The translations under genes and the position numbers were made by a program. From positions 122,056 through 186,055 of the forward strand of contig VFFE01007635.1 in the NCBI GenBank assembly GCA_008921705.1: a stretch of DNA of 64,000 nucleotides. Reading direction: 5' to 3'. This document shows positions 46,801 to 59,400 of this stretch, in pieces (the stretch's first letter is position 1; each line of letters opens with the position of its first letter). The stretch is from Burhinus oedicnemus. Its lineage: Eukaryota > Chordata > Aves > Charadriiformes > Burhinidae. The notes below the pieces were generated by a model. That model was not told where the DNA came from and did not search any database. It worked only from the letters and a program-made list of their open reading frames with translations.

Positions 46801-48297
46801 TGCCAATTTAAAGCAATTTGCGGCAGTCAGAGGCCCTCCAATGAAATGAGCCCTGAACCGCGAGTCAAACGACACGCACATTTTTCAGATATTAGTCACT
46901 TTAATATTATTTTGAAATAGTAGTGAGTCAAACGAGCATCAGTGTAATTTCCACAGTTACAGAAAAGGGAAAACAAACCTAAATCAAATATACTTTTTTT
47001 TTTATTCTGCGTAACAGCAAGATTGAGCAAGACTTGAAAGCCACCACATGTATTTTTCTGAAGCAAAAATGAATTCTGCCTGGGTTCCCGACTCCTATCG
47101 TTCCCATCTCCTCCTCTGCTTGTCCTGGAACTAAACCAGTATCCAAAAATCCTAGCCTATTTTTGCTTGGTCTTCAGGGAGCTACATTGAGTTCCCTGAA
47201 TCAGTTAACCCCAAAATCGGACACGTATTAGTGCTGTGGCAAGGAACAAAGCAGGAAGACCCAGCTAGGGATGTGGGGACTGAAGTAGCACTGATTTAGG
47301 TCCGCCTGAGTTGTTGCAGAGTTGCTCTCTGCAGGTTCAAGCAAGTTCTTTGCTAAAATTCAGCTAACGCAGGTGTGACACAGACTATGTGCACTCAGTT
47401 TCTCTGCTTTCCAAGTGGGACCAAAAATAATTCTTGCTGGCTTTTCTTCTGAAGAGTTCCCTTGGAAAACCTCCGAAGCTGCTAAAACTTGCTTTCCACT
47501 ACAAACCTAACCATGTATACTTATATAGTATGACCCTGATACTGTGTAAATTAAAGAAAACCTGAATATGAGAACATAGTGCATTAGTAAGAACAACATT
47601 TAAGGTGTGAGCAAACTTCAAAATTTGGGGGTTCCTAACAGTGTCATGCTTATGCGCTAATTCTCTGGCTACAAGTCCCTCCTGAAAAGCCTAGAGATGA
47701 CTGGCAGAGCAGGGTTACTCAGCTGAAACCCTAAGTGTGGTCCCAGGTGAACTTAAGCAGCTCTCGCTCAGCTGTATATAAAAAGGGCTAGGGGGAGCTT
47801 GCTTGGTTTGGCAGCATTGAAAGCAGTAGGTCTGTGCCTGCTTTTTTTGCACTCTTGTTTTTATGTTGCGTTTGCTAGCTTTTGTGTATGAGGCACACTG
47901 ACTATCGATTAAAGGAGAAAAAATAAAAGGTCTAATGTAACAGTACTGCAGGTGTGAAGAGTGGCAAAGAAGAAAGTTTTGAGCTATCAAGCTGTGTCAC
48001 AGGCTTTTACTCTGAAGACGTGTCTTTTGGGCAGCAAACAACAGGAGCTTCTGCACACTTGGAGTTTCAGGCAATCAGGTAATACCAGAAAAGAGCACTG
48101 CTCTTCTACACTTAACTATCTAAGACTACCTGAAGTCATACAGGTGTGGAGAATATGAGATAAGGAGGATATAGTTAGAAGTATGAAATATAAACTGTGA
48201 TTTTTCTGGGGAAGGAGCTGAAGGCAGCCCTACAAACTGCATCAGCACAAGAGCAAAAAGGACGCTATGCTAGAGATTAAGAAATATCTTACCTCAT
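33008..48297 (-). CDS. CNOT6L: CNOT6L, CCR4-NOT deadenylase catalytic subunit 6-like
   Basis: This is a poly(A)-specific 3' exoribonuclease of the cytoplasmic CCR4-NOT complex. It shortens mRNA tails, and its leucine-rich repeats are known to bind CNOT7/8. Coding exons in transcript order are 48297-48293 (ATGAG only, least certain), 43585-43464, 43003-42817, 42342-42257, 41800-41711, 40891-40823, 38815-38658, 37616-37462, 36026-35875, 34715-34491, 33793-33591 and 33220-33008 (stop TAG). All junctions from 43585 onward are GT-AG, phase-consistent and match the known protein end to end. Together they give 554 residues, one fewer than human because MKSLHVDKQLL lacks one residue. Catalytic positions are present: E240 in LQEVETEQ, D409 and N411 in CADLNS, H528 in SDHFSL. 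It is apparently intact and highly conserved. Confidence 0.95.
41711..43585 (-). CDS. CNOT6L: CNOT6L exons for the N-terminus and leucine-rich repeats
   Basis: Four exons of 122, 187, 86 and 90 nt. The first begins after MR with LTGMPKEKYDPPDPRR. The next three carry the leucine-rich repeats: LTHLTALHLNDNNLTRIP, LHNLVYLDLSSNKLRSLP, then ELLLNNNLLRVLP and FQLQTLGLKGNPL. The last exon leads into the LNYMLDNLAV linker. In the known protein this part contacts the CAF1-type deadenylase CNOT7/8. An internal ATG four codons into the first of these exons (MPKEK) could serve as an alternative start if the upstream ATG exon is skipped. Confidence 0.93.
43586..48292 (-). other. CNOT6L: CNOT6L intron 2, no other gene seen
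   Basis: About 4.7 kb between the candidate start exon and exon 3. It holds the CA microsatellite but no recognisable CR1 tail, RNA gene or nested coding exon. Open frames at 45.2-45.7 and 46.3-46.8 kb have no recognisable motif. Confidence 0.5.
44324..44342. repeat. (CA)n microsatellite in CNOT6L intron 2
   Basis: Nine or ten CA units, flanked by GCG and TTCAAC. It lies in the intron between the candidate start exon and exon 3. Confidence 0.9.
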
Positions 48298-48338
48298 AGT
48301 GTATTTTTTTTTGTATGGGTGGGGGAAAACAACAGCAG
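48293..48338 (-). CDS. CNOT6L: Candidate CNOT6L exon 2 with the start codon
   Basis: Exon 3 begins with a single A that must complete an AG-ending exon to give MRL. At 48297-48293 the minus strand reads ATGAG followed by the strong donor GTAAGA. A plausible acceptor (TTTTCTGTGTTCACAG) precedes position 48338, defining a 46-nt exon whose coding part is only five bases. A competing ATGAG with donor GTAGGG lies at 54041-54045. The choice rests on splice-site strength only. Confidence 0.5.
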
Positions 48339-51300
48339 CTGTGAACACAGAAAATCTCTTCCATTACACAGCATATCCAAACACACCAAAGTAACTATCT
48401 CAGGGTCGCTATTAGAGATGAACTGCATCACTATCGTCTTTAATAAAGTCAGGTCTCTTCTTCTGAAAGCAAATATCCCTCATCAAGCAGTAGGATTAAT
48501 GTATGTTCAGAGGCCAGAGAAAGCCTGCTCAAAGCTGTCCAGATTATTTGGCATCTATGTTGTAGGAGGACTTTGAAGCCAGATAGGTCAAAGTCCCTTA
48601 GAGCTATGTGCTGCTGCAAAATAATGACCAGTCCCTTCCCCAGAGAGGTTAGAAGATGCATTTATTAAATTACAGTGAGGGTAATGTGTTGTTCCGTTTA
48701 AAATCTTTCATACCTCAATGCATAAGGTTTGCTTCTAACAAGGAAGCAAATCGAAAAGAGCTGCAACTTCATCTCGCCTCAGCCCTATGTTCACGGATGC
48801 GTTGGCACAACTCAAAATCCTCGCCTCCAGCAGAGTGACATTCTTTGTGTTTTTTTTTTTTCAGTCTCTGTATATAGATGAGTCAAACTGCCAAAGTATT
48901 TTGAAAACTATCCAGCAGACGGCCCTGAATCATTCCTCCTTCCTCTGCGCAGTAACAGCTTACTGTCTGTCCAATTCCATATGGCGATCCCTCCCAGGAA
49001 TTAAAAATCCTGCTGGCTGATGAGGCCAGAGCATGTGCGTACGCGTGTATACACACAGGCACATGTTATTTAAAGTTGGGAAGTTGGACCACAAGCTGGA
49101 AAACAGAGTCATTTTTATCTATGTATTTTGTAAACAGGACTAAATGGTTGCAAAAGGAGGAGAGGAAGGCTACTCCTCTGTAATAAGCATGCTCTGTTTT
49201 TATATGAGCGTATGGCAGAAGTCCCCACATTTCGGCCACCCAAAGGAGAAGTACAGCCAATACCCACAAACACAAAAACTGACTTGGAGTACTGTAGGGG
49301 GAATGAAGATTAAGAAAATAAGGTGATTGTTTAAGAGTATGTTAAGGGGATTTAAAACAAAACTGCTAATACTGGAGAATGTCCATATGTGTTAGCTTAA
49401 GGCAAACTGAGTATATCAGCGTATATATAGTATCTAGTGTATATATACTAGCAAGAAAATATGCATGGGGAATTCTGATAGTCTTCTGCTTGGATCTGAA
49501 TTTTCTCCATTGTCCGTTCCTGCAGGAACATGTTCAACCACCTCTGCATATGCTGTCTCTACCAAGAGTTCAACGAGCACCGTGAGTCTGCCAACAAAGG
49601 TACTGTCTCTTTTCAGTTTCTTACTCCAAGTAACCTGATTGGGAACAGAGAGTATCAGTGAAGCAAATAAAAATGCCTCATCATGTTTTTTTATTAAAAA
49701 GAGGAAAATAAGCATTTTGTTACTGTCATTTCCCAATACTGAGATTGCATACAATCTTTGAGGAAAATATAATCAAAGTACATAAATAGAGACTACTTGG
49801 ACACAAGTACCCTACCAACAGGAGGACAGTTAAACAGTAAGTGGAAATAAATCACAAGGCAAAAGATTAAATTTGAAGTGAATAATAAATCGAAGGAATA
49901 ACAACTAAAATTTCAAGCTCAGCACCGTGGAGCTAGCAACAAACAATGAAGTCCACAAGTACAACTGAAAAAAATATTTTGCTTTGTAAATCTGTGAAAA
50001 GATATATTTATTTTCGTATCATCCATCCAAGAAAATTGCTGGCATGAGAAGGCACACTGACTCTGCTGTGCAGAGGGCTTCTCTACATGAACTCAGTAGG
50101 ACTGTTGACCTCTACTCACTAGCAATCTCTTGAAGAGTCCAAAAACCCATAGTTAGGAGACCTGTGGAAATCTAGAGCATTAAAGGTCATTTACTTCTAT
50201 CTCCTTTCAAGTCTGTAGCAACAGTAGCTCTGCCTTTATAATAACCTGTAGACAAGGCCTCAGCCCAGTTTGCTTTTTTTGAAATAATCTGGGCTCCAAG
50301 GGGGAAAGACAGGACCTTACTTCTGTAATGCTGTTAGCAAATTACACCAGCTTGTACTCGTCTGCTAATGCATTCAAAAAAACAGCAAGGTAATATGGGG
50401 GTTTTCTCGAATCACCTCAGCTATGCATTTAAAACCAAATTTGCTTTAGTGAGACATCTTTGTTACCCTTAGGTTCAGTACTTAAATTCCTTAACTTGAA
50501 ACTTTAAGGAAGTCTTCACACACATTGCAAGCTGAATATTTTAATAAAACTGCCAGCTCTTCTATATGATTGAGATAAATATTAGATGTAGAAAATATTT
50601 CAGCAAAGTAAGCTTCAGAGGTAATTTTCATAGTCCTTGTACCTATCACAAGGCAGATTTCCTTTAAGGAGTATAGCTTTGCGTTGCAGCTGATGTAGGC
50701 AAAATAAGCAGAAGTGGGAAGACCCAAGTAGTGGGATCTCTATAAGGATGCCGACAGGATGAAAAGCTGTTCCTCTAAGCTGTAACTGCTCAGGAGGCAA
50801 GTTTGTGTTGAGAAGCAGAACGGAACAGACTCTTACTATGTTGCTGCCCCTGCCTGGCAATTATATCTTTGCCATAGTCAAGGGAAAATCACAGCCATCC
50901 ACTGGGTCTGGAAAAAGGTTGCACAGGCAGGAGGCATCTTCATGGAGTAATTTCAGGGTCGGGAAGAGAGCACTACTGCTTAATAAACTTGGCTGACAAT
51001 TTGGAAAGTGTTGCCATCCATACCAGAGTGGTGGCAACCCAGTGAGAACCCGCATGCGGGATATAGGACTTGCACTCACTCACTCCAGCTAGCAAACCCA
51101 GAAGCATGGTGAAAAGGACAGGTCAACAACAAGCACAGCAACAATACAATGGAATTTGTCCAAACCTTACCCTAGTTTTTAGTTTATGGTACTTAGATTA
51201 GATTCAGCAAGAGGAGGCTATTTAAGTTTCCCATGTTCAGTTTCACAGACAATCCTCTCTTTGCTCATTAGCGAGTTGCTCATCGTGCGAGAGGTGCAGT

Positions 51301-53399
51301 AGTTCATAGGGATCTGCTAGAGGCTGTTGTACAAAGGGACTGAAAACACAGTCACTGTTATCTTAACTACACAGCTTTCTTCCTTTCCAGTAGGGAATTG
51401 CCTATGCCTAACCACACTGGTTAGGGTACTGGCTCAGCTCATGTAGAGCTGCTCATGTGCTGTGGAGCCCCTGTAAGGCAAGCAAAACAAGACATACGAC
51501 CAGCTGCAGCGATGTTCGGCGACCACATTCTGCAAGCCTTGTCGCCTTCTCGGCCCGTCTGGGTATACGGCACAAGCCCAAGCACAGGGAAATTCAAGTT
51601 GGGGGTGGGAATAGCGCAACCCAAGAGGTAACCAAGAACCTGCAGCTGATAGTAAATTCAGCGGCGGTGGGATCCCAGGGGGCTTCACGTTATCACTTCA
51701 ACACAGACCATAAAAGCCCAGAGAAGCATAGAAAAGTCATAGAAGCAAACCCTGGCGGGGAAAAAAAGGCAGCAAAAGCCAAGGGGAGGAGTGGGAAGGG
51801 AGGGAACGAACTGTATTCGATCAATTCTAGTGCCAACTGGCATTCACTTGATGGAAATGCTAATTGTCCTACTGACATACACCCACTAGTTATTTCCCCC
51901 TGTTTCCTCATCTCCTCAAAATGAAGTATAGAGTCTTTTCTTAAATCACAGGTAACACAAGAATATCCAGGTTTCCACCCTTCCTTTTCCTCGATGTCAC
52001 ACCCCCGCTTACAAGAACAGCTGAAGTATTTACTGCATGGAAATAATACGTAGCATTACATAGTTGTTTTTAATTTCTGTACTTGGTTAACATTTCAGTC
52101 CTTACTCCAAAAGAACAGTTTTTGCTCTGTTTTAAATAGTCTGTTACCTCTTATTGTGTACATAACAACTCTTGAATATCTGTATCAAGTTATAGAGTAA
52201 TACTTGCCTTTGTCTGCCTATGCCTTTTATACTTACTGCTTCGAAAGGAACACTTACGGGCAGTTTACATGCAAACACAGGGTAGGTAGCTCATCAAAAC
52301 CAAAGCTCTGATTAACAGAAATGCATACAAGAGGTCTATTATAGGGCAAGAAGAGTCTCAACAGGCAGCCTGTAAATAAACCTAATCAGAAGCCCCCAGA
52401 GGGATGGTTTAAATAGCACATTTATTTACATGAGTATCCCACACTAGTTCAAAGAAATGACCCATTTGCGATGCCGCCCCATCCCCTGGAGAGCACTGGT
52501 CTTTTAATGAGATACAAGACAGAGTGGCTTAAAGGATTAAGAACTGAAGTCACCAGGAGTCTGGGGAAGGAAGCAGCCAGTGCCGGATCAATAGCAAGCA
52601 TCAAGACAAAATGCTGTCCTGGGCTGTGGGCACAGAAGGAAAGCAGCCGTGCATGGCTGCGACTTAAATCGGGAGGTTTTCCTAGTACCGGTTTGACAGC
52701 GATAGGACTGGAGAGATGGAAAACTCTGAACACCAAGAACGGAGTAAGCTTAAAGTGTCGTGGCGTGCGAGCATCCCTCTGAGCCTCTAGGGAAAGAGCT
52801 GTTTTATTGACAAGCCTAATTCGACACCTCGGCTCATTCAGTCACTCGCTTAGAAATGATAAAGACCCTCTTCAGGTTGCCCCGAGCCAACACCTTGTCT
52901 CATTCAACTCCTCAGGATCAATAATTGGAGAGAAGTCAGTTATCGACCTGTTTTTTGAGCAAAACTACACCAGAATTATTAATTCACGCACATCACTGCA
53001 GCAACTTGGAAGTGGTCTTCTCAATGAACACTTTTTCCCTTCTTCAAAATACAGCTCGAATCATCAATAACCTTTTATCCTTCAAAGAAAAGTTTGTGCT
53101 AGGAGAAAAGAACAAATGAGATGATTTCTGCAGTTATGATGTTATCTTACCCTTTAAGTGGTAGGCTGCCAACACTTTAACAAAATAAGCAAAGCCCAGC
53201 AGCACTTCAGCTACTCTCCCTATATGATAGAAAGATAACAGCCAGCTTATCGCTCCCAGTCTGTTCTTTGCAGCAATAATTAACAACAGGGAAATCTGCC
53301 ACCATAAAACTTAGTTCAGAGAGCTTTAAAGTTAGAAGGCCTGCCCTGTTCAGCTACAGGTAGATTTGGATGAGTCAAAGCTCAAGATTTTAAAAGAAA

Positions 53400-53417
53400 G
53401 GGGGGGGGGGGGGGGGG
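53400..53417 (+). repeat. Poly(G) tract of 18 bases
   Basis: An uninterrupted run of 18 G. It may fold as a G-quadruplex and is prone to length error in sequencing. Confidence 0.9.
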
Positions 53418-56400
53418 AAGCAAGAGGAAAAAGTACACATCAATAGTGGAAACTGTTTTGCAATCACTGGCACAATAAATAAGTCTTTTCATATTACAGC
53501 CCAGTTTCAACAGGCCACAGGATGCTGCGTTAATGCTCAAAGTAGCTAGGCTTGTATGCTCAGAAGAGGAGAACGAAAAGGGATCTCTTTATTTTAAAGC
53601 AGTTCAGAAGTATAACCCCCTTTCTTGGTAGGGCATATTTAACTGTACTTTACTTCTTTAATCAAAGAAGTAAAAAAGCTTGCCCGACAGACCAAGAAAA
53701 GCATATTATTTGGATATTGAAAGATAGTTCATTCAGCTGCTTATGTATCTGATCATCCAAATCTTTCCCGTGTGCATTTACACCGTACTTAAATTTCCAA
53801 ATACTAGATTTAGTTTTAAAATCAACGTTGACAAGTAACATAGACTCTTCTAGCTATGTTCCAGCAAGGTGGAAAATGAGAAACTAAGCAACGATAGCCC
53901 AAGACAATCTCTGTGAGGACCAGGAAATTCACCTCTAACAGCAAAGTGAGATGCAGCTATCTGGAGGTTAAACTGCGAGCATCTACAAAATCTGACTGCA
54001 ACCCACAAGAGCTGTGATCTCCAGTGGGTCAAGACCCTACCTCATGCAGGAGGTATCCTGCTCTCTAAACCAAAATTAGCAGAAGGCTAATTCTGTTGCC
54101 CAGCATGATCACTGTAATATTTAGTTTATTAGAGGGAAGTAGGCCATATGGGAACAAGCCCTGAGGTATGTGTTAGCTGTCAGGGGGCATGGCCGAGAGC
54201 TGACATGAATGGCACTCGTTCCTCTCTCAGAAGATAGGTTGAACTTGGGTGGATTCCTCTGTTCAGTCACTTGAAGGGATTTCATCTGAAGTGCGTGCAT
54301 TACCTAACAAGGGAATACCTTTGGCAATTTTTGCTGTTTTTTCAAATAGGTCAGTTTTTTGTTATTTCGTAATATGCTAACCTGTGAGAAGTTAATTCAA
54401 GAGTTCCCTTATGTTTGTGTGTGCAAAGGCTTCCTCACGGTCCCCTCTCCTCCCCTGTCACGCTGAGTTTTGGTCACAGTCCTTCGCTGCAGATTCGAAG
54501 TTAGGCAAGCCATCGGGCCACCGTCAGAAGAGCTGCGGCACTAACACTTGCTTTCGAGGCACTGAGGTGCTAGGAGGTCCAAGTACTCATGACACTAAGT
54601 ACTATAAACCTGCAAAGAAGATAATGATCTCTGAAAGGAAGTTAAAGAAGAGGAACACAGTCCGAAGCCCTGCTCCTACCAAGCGTCACTCGCCGCTGGG
54701 TTGCATGCACACCACTGCTTTACAGAAATAGAGCCTAAAGCAAGAGCACAGACACAGTGGGTATGCGGAAGAGGCAGGTATGAATTCAGGAATGCTGTAG
54801 CATTGTTGACAGCTTGAGGTTTTAAAACACGTAATTTTCCAAATAGAAAATACTTCTGAGTTATAATCATCTCCCTGCGTATGAGTCTAGGGGTTGTTTT
54901 GTCCATACCTGCAGCTGCCATGAGATAAACGGCCATCAATTTAAAATTGAACGGTACCACCTTTACGTGCACGGGAAGCTTTGTTTGGCAGCACCTAGGG
55001 GTTACTATAGCAGGCAGAAAAGCATCTTGCAGTTCATCACAGGACTAGTCACTGTGCAGCCTTCAAGTCAAACCATACACCAAAAAATACATCAAAGGAT
55101 GAAACAGATATCCTAACAGATAGTCTCACTCAGACTGTGCTATTTAAGCCTGCAAAAAGGCTATAGAATCTTGTAATCTGAGACATTTCAAAGAGATCTT
55201 AGTACTCTAAAAAGAAAAAAAAAATTAATCAAACCTCCTATTCTATTGACAGATCTCAAATACTTTACATATGTGCTTCTGTCATCCACTCAAAATATTC
55301 CTAATTTATCTGATGAACTCCACTCCTTCACAATCTTTTGCTCCAGACTAAGAAGGAGAAGGAAGAGGATCATTGCATAGGTACAAAAATGTGCCTAGAC
55401 ATTGAACTACTCCCAACGGTAAGAAGTAATTTGGCTGGAGGAAAAAATGCGAGCCAAGGGCCATCTGACAATCTGAATCTGACTCTTCCTGGCACTTGTG
55501 ACTATATTCTGGTATGTGAGAAGTTGTCTGGCCCTGTTTTCCTTTTGCTTTCTTAACTTTCCAAAACAAAAAGGGATTAGAGGAAAGGCGTTCACAAGTG
55601 GAAATTTCTGCTGGGTAGATAATTCATTCTGTGCTAGCTCTCTCCCGCTTCCAGGACCAGCCGTAAATTTATGTAACAGAGTAAATATAAACTGAATTTT
55701 AAGGTATAGAGGAAGCAGTAGCCAGTTTTCTGGAACTACATTCAGCACTGCCCCAATTGGTCTTTTCCCGCCAGGAGCTGCAAGTTCCGTGAGACTAAGA
55801 AAATGCCACGAAGAGTGTTTTCTTTTACCTGAAAAGCACAGTTTCTGACAACTGTTCCGCTTTTATGTCCCTTGCAAATCAGTTTTAAGTTTCCTAACTG
55901 TATCAGCAGGAAGCTCTATCTTGCAGCAGCCTGTGTCGCGTGTGCAAGGGCTGAGCAGGGCATACTGATACGTGCTCTGACAAGAAGCGAGTGAACCAAC
56001 CCTTTCCGAAAGGCCAGGAAACGCTGGCAATTTCACAGCGCTGGTAGCAGTTCCTATCTGCGTTCCTCCCTGCGGAGGATGGGGTGACAACTCTACGCTT
56101 TCCTCCGAGCATTTTAATTCTGTTCCAGCTCTCAGCCCGAAGCAACAACAAGAGCAAAGGACCTTCTCCATGTGTGAAGGCTGACAGAAGATAAAAGACA
56201 TTTATGTGAGGGAGATACGTACCCCTTGTGCTATCGGGAAGCTTATTGACTTCACACAAGTACTTACAATGAGCAAGTCTCGGGTCGCATTCACCTCCAC
56301 CCCCAAGAACAAACTCCCTAGCTTACATGAAAGAGACAAACGTATCCGGAGCGCCTGAATGGGACCTTTCCATCGGAAGCTCTCAAACACGTTTTTAGGC

Positions 56401-59400
56401 CATGAAATCTTAGTGTTAAGCATCAGGAGCAGGAACAGCTGCAGGCCACAGGTTACAATTTAAAAACCTTCAGGATCTTTCCACTCCGCTGTTTACAAAA
56501 CACAGGAGAGTAATACCCAGCAAAGCATACGAAGTACGTTTTCTGCTTTCTCCCTTTCTCAATTTTCCCGCAAGTATCGCATGGAAAAAACCAGCTAAAA
56601 ATCTGCAGAAGGAAGTCTTCCTCAATATGCTTCACTCTCAATGTACTTAAAGCCAAGCCAGAACCTTCTGAAAGAGCCTTTAGATTGATTCCTTAGGAAG
56701 AAAAAAAAGCCAAAACTAATTTGTGATTAGAAGGCACAAAGATGTTCATTCAGATGGAAGCATTCCTGAAAAGCGAAGGGAAAACTACCCAATCAATTCA
56801 TTCAGCTGCCCTAAAGGGTAAACAGCCAACTTGAGCACAATCTACAAATCCTGACTATTATTAACAGCTTGACCAAAAGCGGATGTTTTTTTGTAGTTAT
56901 CTTTGTAATTGTGAAATCTAATGAACTAAAAAAAATATGTTGGATGGACCCTGACACCAAAGCAAAGAGGACAAAAGGAGAGGGTTGCTTTGGACTACTG
57001 CTCCCAATGTGAGGTTCGGGTCCCTCAGAATAAACTCGCTAAAAAAGGTTGTTTCAGCTAGTAGTGAACACTTGAAGAAATGGGAAGGGAAAAAAAAAAA
57101 AAAGGATGCTTTTTGAGTTTCAAATTTACCCAAAAGGCATACATCTTAGCATTCACAAAACTTTGCTTTGCATAAAAATCTCCTTTTAATGATCTGTCAG
57201 TAAAGCAGGTTTGTGGAGTTATCAAAATGTCTTAAGAGAAAACCAAAGCCATTTTTTTATGTGGGGAAACCTCCCTTTTCAATACTGGGACCCTGTAAGG
57301 TGAAGGCTACGTATCCCTTCTGTCTATAGCTGTGAGCCATAGCATGTGTATAGCCAAGCAGAAGGCAATGCCTTTTTCCCCTTGCTTCTTCCTGAGACCT
57401 TCCTTCTCCCTGCCTGCCCCAAACAACAAAAACTCCCTCTGCAGCAACACAAGGCTAAACATTCCTCTCTCTTCTGCAACTTGCAGGGTGCCTTGGCCTG
57501 TGAGTATTTTTTGCCTTTAAAAAGCATTGAGGATAATTTAATTGAGTTTTTAGTTTCAGTTGGTTCTCAGTAGGAGACCGGGGAGCTTTTGACTTGCAGT
57601 AGTAGTTGTTTAAGGACTGGTGGCCGGGATAAAGGACCCTTAGTCGGGAGCTTTGCTTTGTGTTCCCCTTTCCAACACGGGCCTCCAGAGACCACAGGCG
57701 GGGGCATAACTCAGGAAAGGCAAAGGCCCACGGGCTCTTTGCAGGAGAGCTGTCTCCGGTAGTTCTCCAGCCATAAAAATTCCTGCTGCTCCTAGCCGAG
57801 GGCACAATAGGTTTGCCTTTACGCTTGGTTTAGGTAACTAATAATCCTGATACACATCAGCAGGGTTGATGGCGAGGGTGCTCTGAAGGATTAGTTGGTT
57901 TGCGTCTGTAAACAGTCAAAGATTTACCAATCCTCAAGCTGCAAATGGCGGGGGGGAACCCCCCCAAACTAAAAACTCTTTTGAGGATCCATCACTCCGT
58001 GGATTTAGAAAGTATATGCCTCCTCCTGAGGGTTGTCATCTTTGTTACTAGACTTTTCCCTCAATAACATGTACTGACCATTGTTGTCGGCAAGGTGGAC
58101 GCTTTGGTGGGACAAGTAAAATAGTACAAGAGCTCCCGTGGACCTACTTGAACTGGAGCCAGACAGCAGTGCTCCTGTTTTGATCCCGAGATCACTGTTT
58201 TTGACATCTCCACTGTGTCACAAGCAAGCCTCAATTTGCTTTTTTGGCAGCAAGGAAATGAGCGAAAACCCCTCCTCTTCCTCTCTCCTCTAGCCCTACT
58301 CTCGCTTTTGTGCTCAAAGTGGAAGTTCCGAAAGGGAAAAGTATTTCATTTCTCTGCTGCTAGCGCAGATGGTCCGAGCACCTTTGTTAACAGGACTGTG
58401 TTGTAAACCTGTGAAATCTGCCTGCAGACAACGTACGCACTGTTAACTTTATTTAAAACATGCACCTATACCATAGACTTTGTATCCTAGGAAATCTGCA
58501 GATAGAGTCCTACAGCCCTTTTAATCTCATTTTATATATCTTTCTCAGAGAAAACATAAAGCTCTTTTGCAGGCAAGCAGAATGTGAAAGACAATAAACC
58601 ATTTAGCTAAATGCTAAGCATAAACAGCTACAATGTCCTGCAATCATAAAACGCCATTAATCATTTACACCAGGAAATGCCAAAATAAGGGTGAACACAC
58701 AGACCCTTATCTGTTCCTTGTGTACACATGCAGGTTACAAGCTTTAGTTAAATTACTTGCGTGCATGACATGCAACGGCTAAATGGGGTTCTGTTCCTTG
58801 GCTCTAGGTGCTGACTTCATACGATTTCAGGAATCTGTGTGTTCGCTGACTGCATGTGAGTTGTAGCTAAAATTGTTTGTAGTTGTTTCTTCATCTTGGA
58901 GCATTTTTATCAGTGCTGGTTTAACGTCTCCCCTTGAAAGGGGTAGAGTTTGTTTCTTGTAGCACATCATATAAGGAATTTTTGCCCTATGTAAGGATCT
59001 CTCGCCTACCTTTAATCATATTTTCAATGACCACGTCTCAAACCCTGGAGAGAAAGCTTTCTGGTAGTGTCTGAACACCGTTAAGTCACTTCTTGATCCT
59101 CTGCAGGGAAATGCACAAGCGGCTGCAAAAGTTATTCTTCTAAACAGGACTCCAGAGCAACATTTCTGGAGAGAATTTCTTCCAGCGCTGCTCTTTCTTT
59201 ATTCAGAGTAATTTCAGTTTGGGGTGGGTTTTTTGGTGGATACTTTTTTCCTTGTGTAAAACTTTTCAAAAAGAGTTTTCTCCCAAATAACAGAAACCAA
59301 GTCACGTCCAGTACCTTGCTGTTACAGGTAGCCATCACATAGCCCTTTTGTGAATTTACCAAGCTGCAAACAAAGCCAGTCAGCATGTTCGGCCAAGGGC

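Noticed and set aside
51457..51924. A 155-codon open frame on the plus strand in CNOT6L intron 1
   Set aside because: Low-complexity lysine/glycine-rich sequence without a recognised motif; no evidence of transcription on that strand.
57950..57965. G7-AA-C7 palindrome
   Set aside because: A short homopolymer palindrome with a two-base centre; too simple to support a functional claim.
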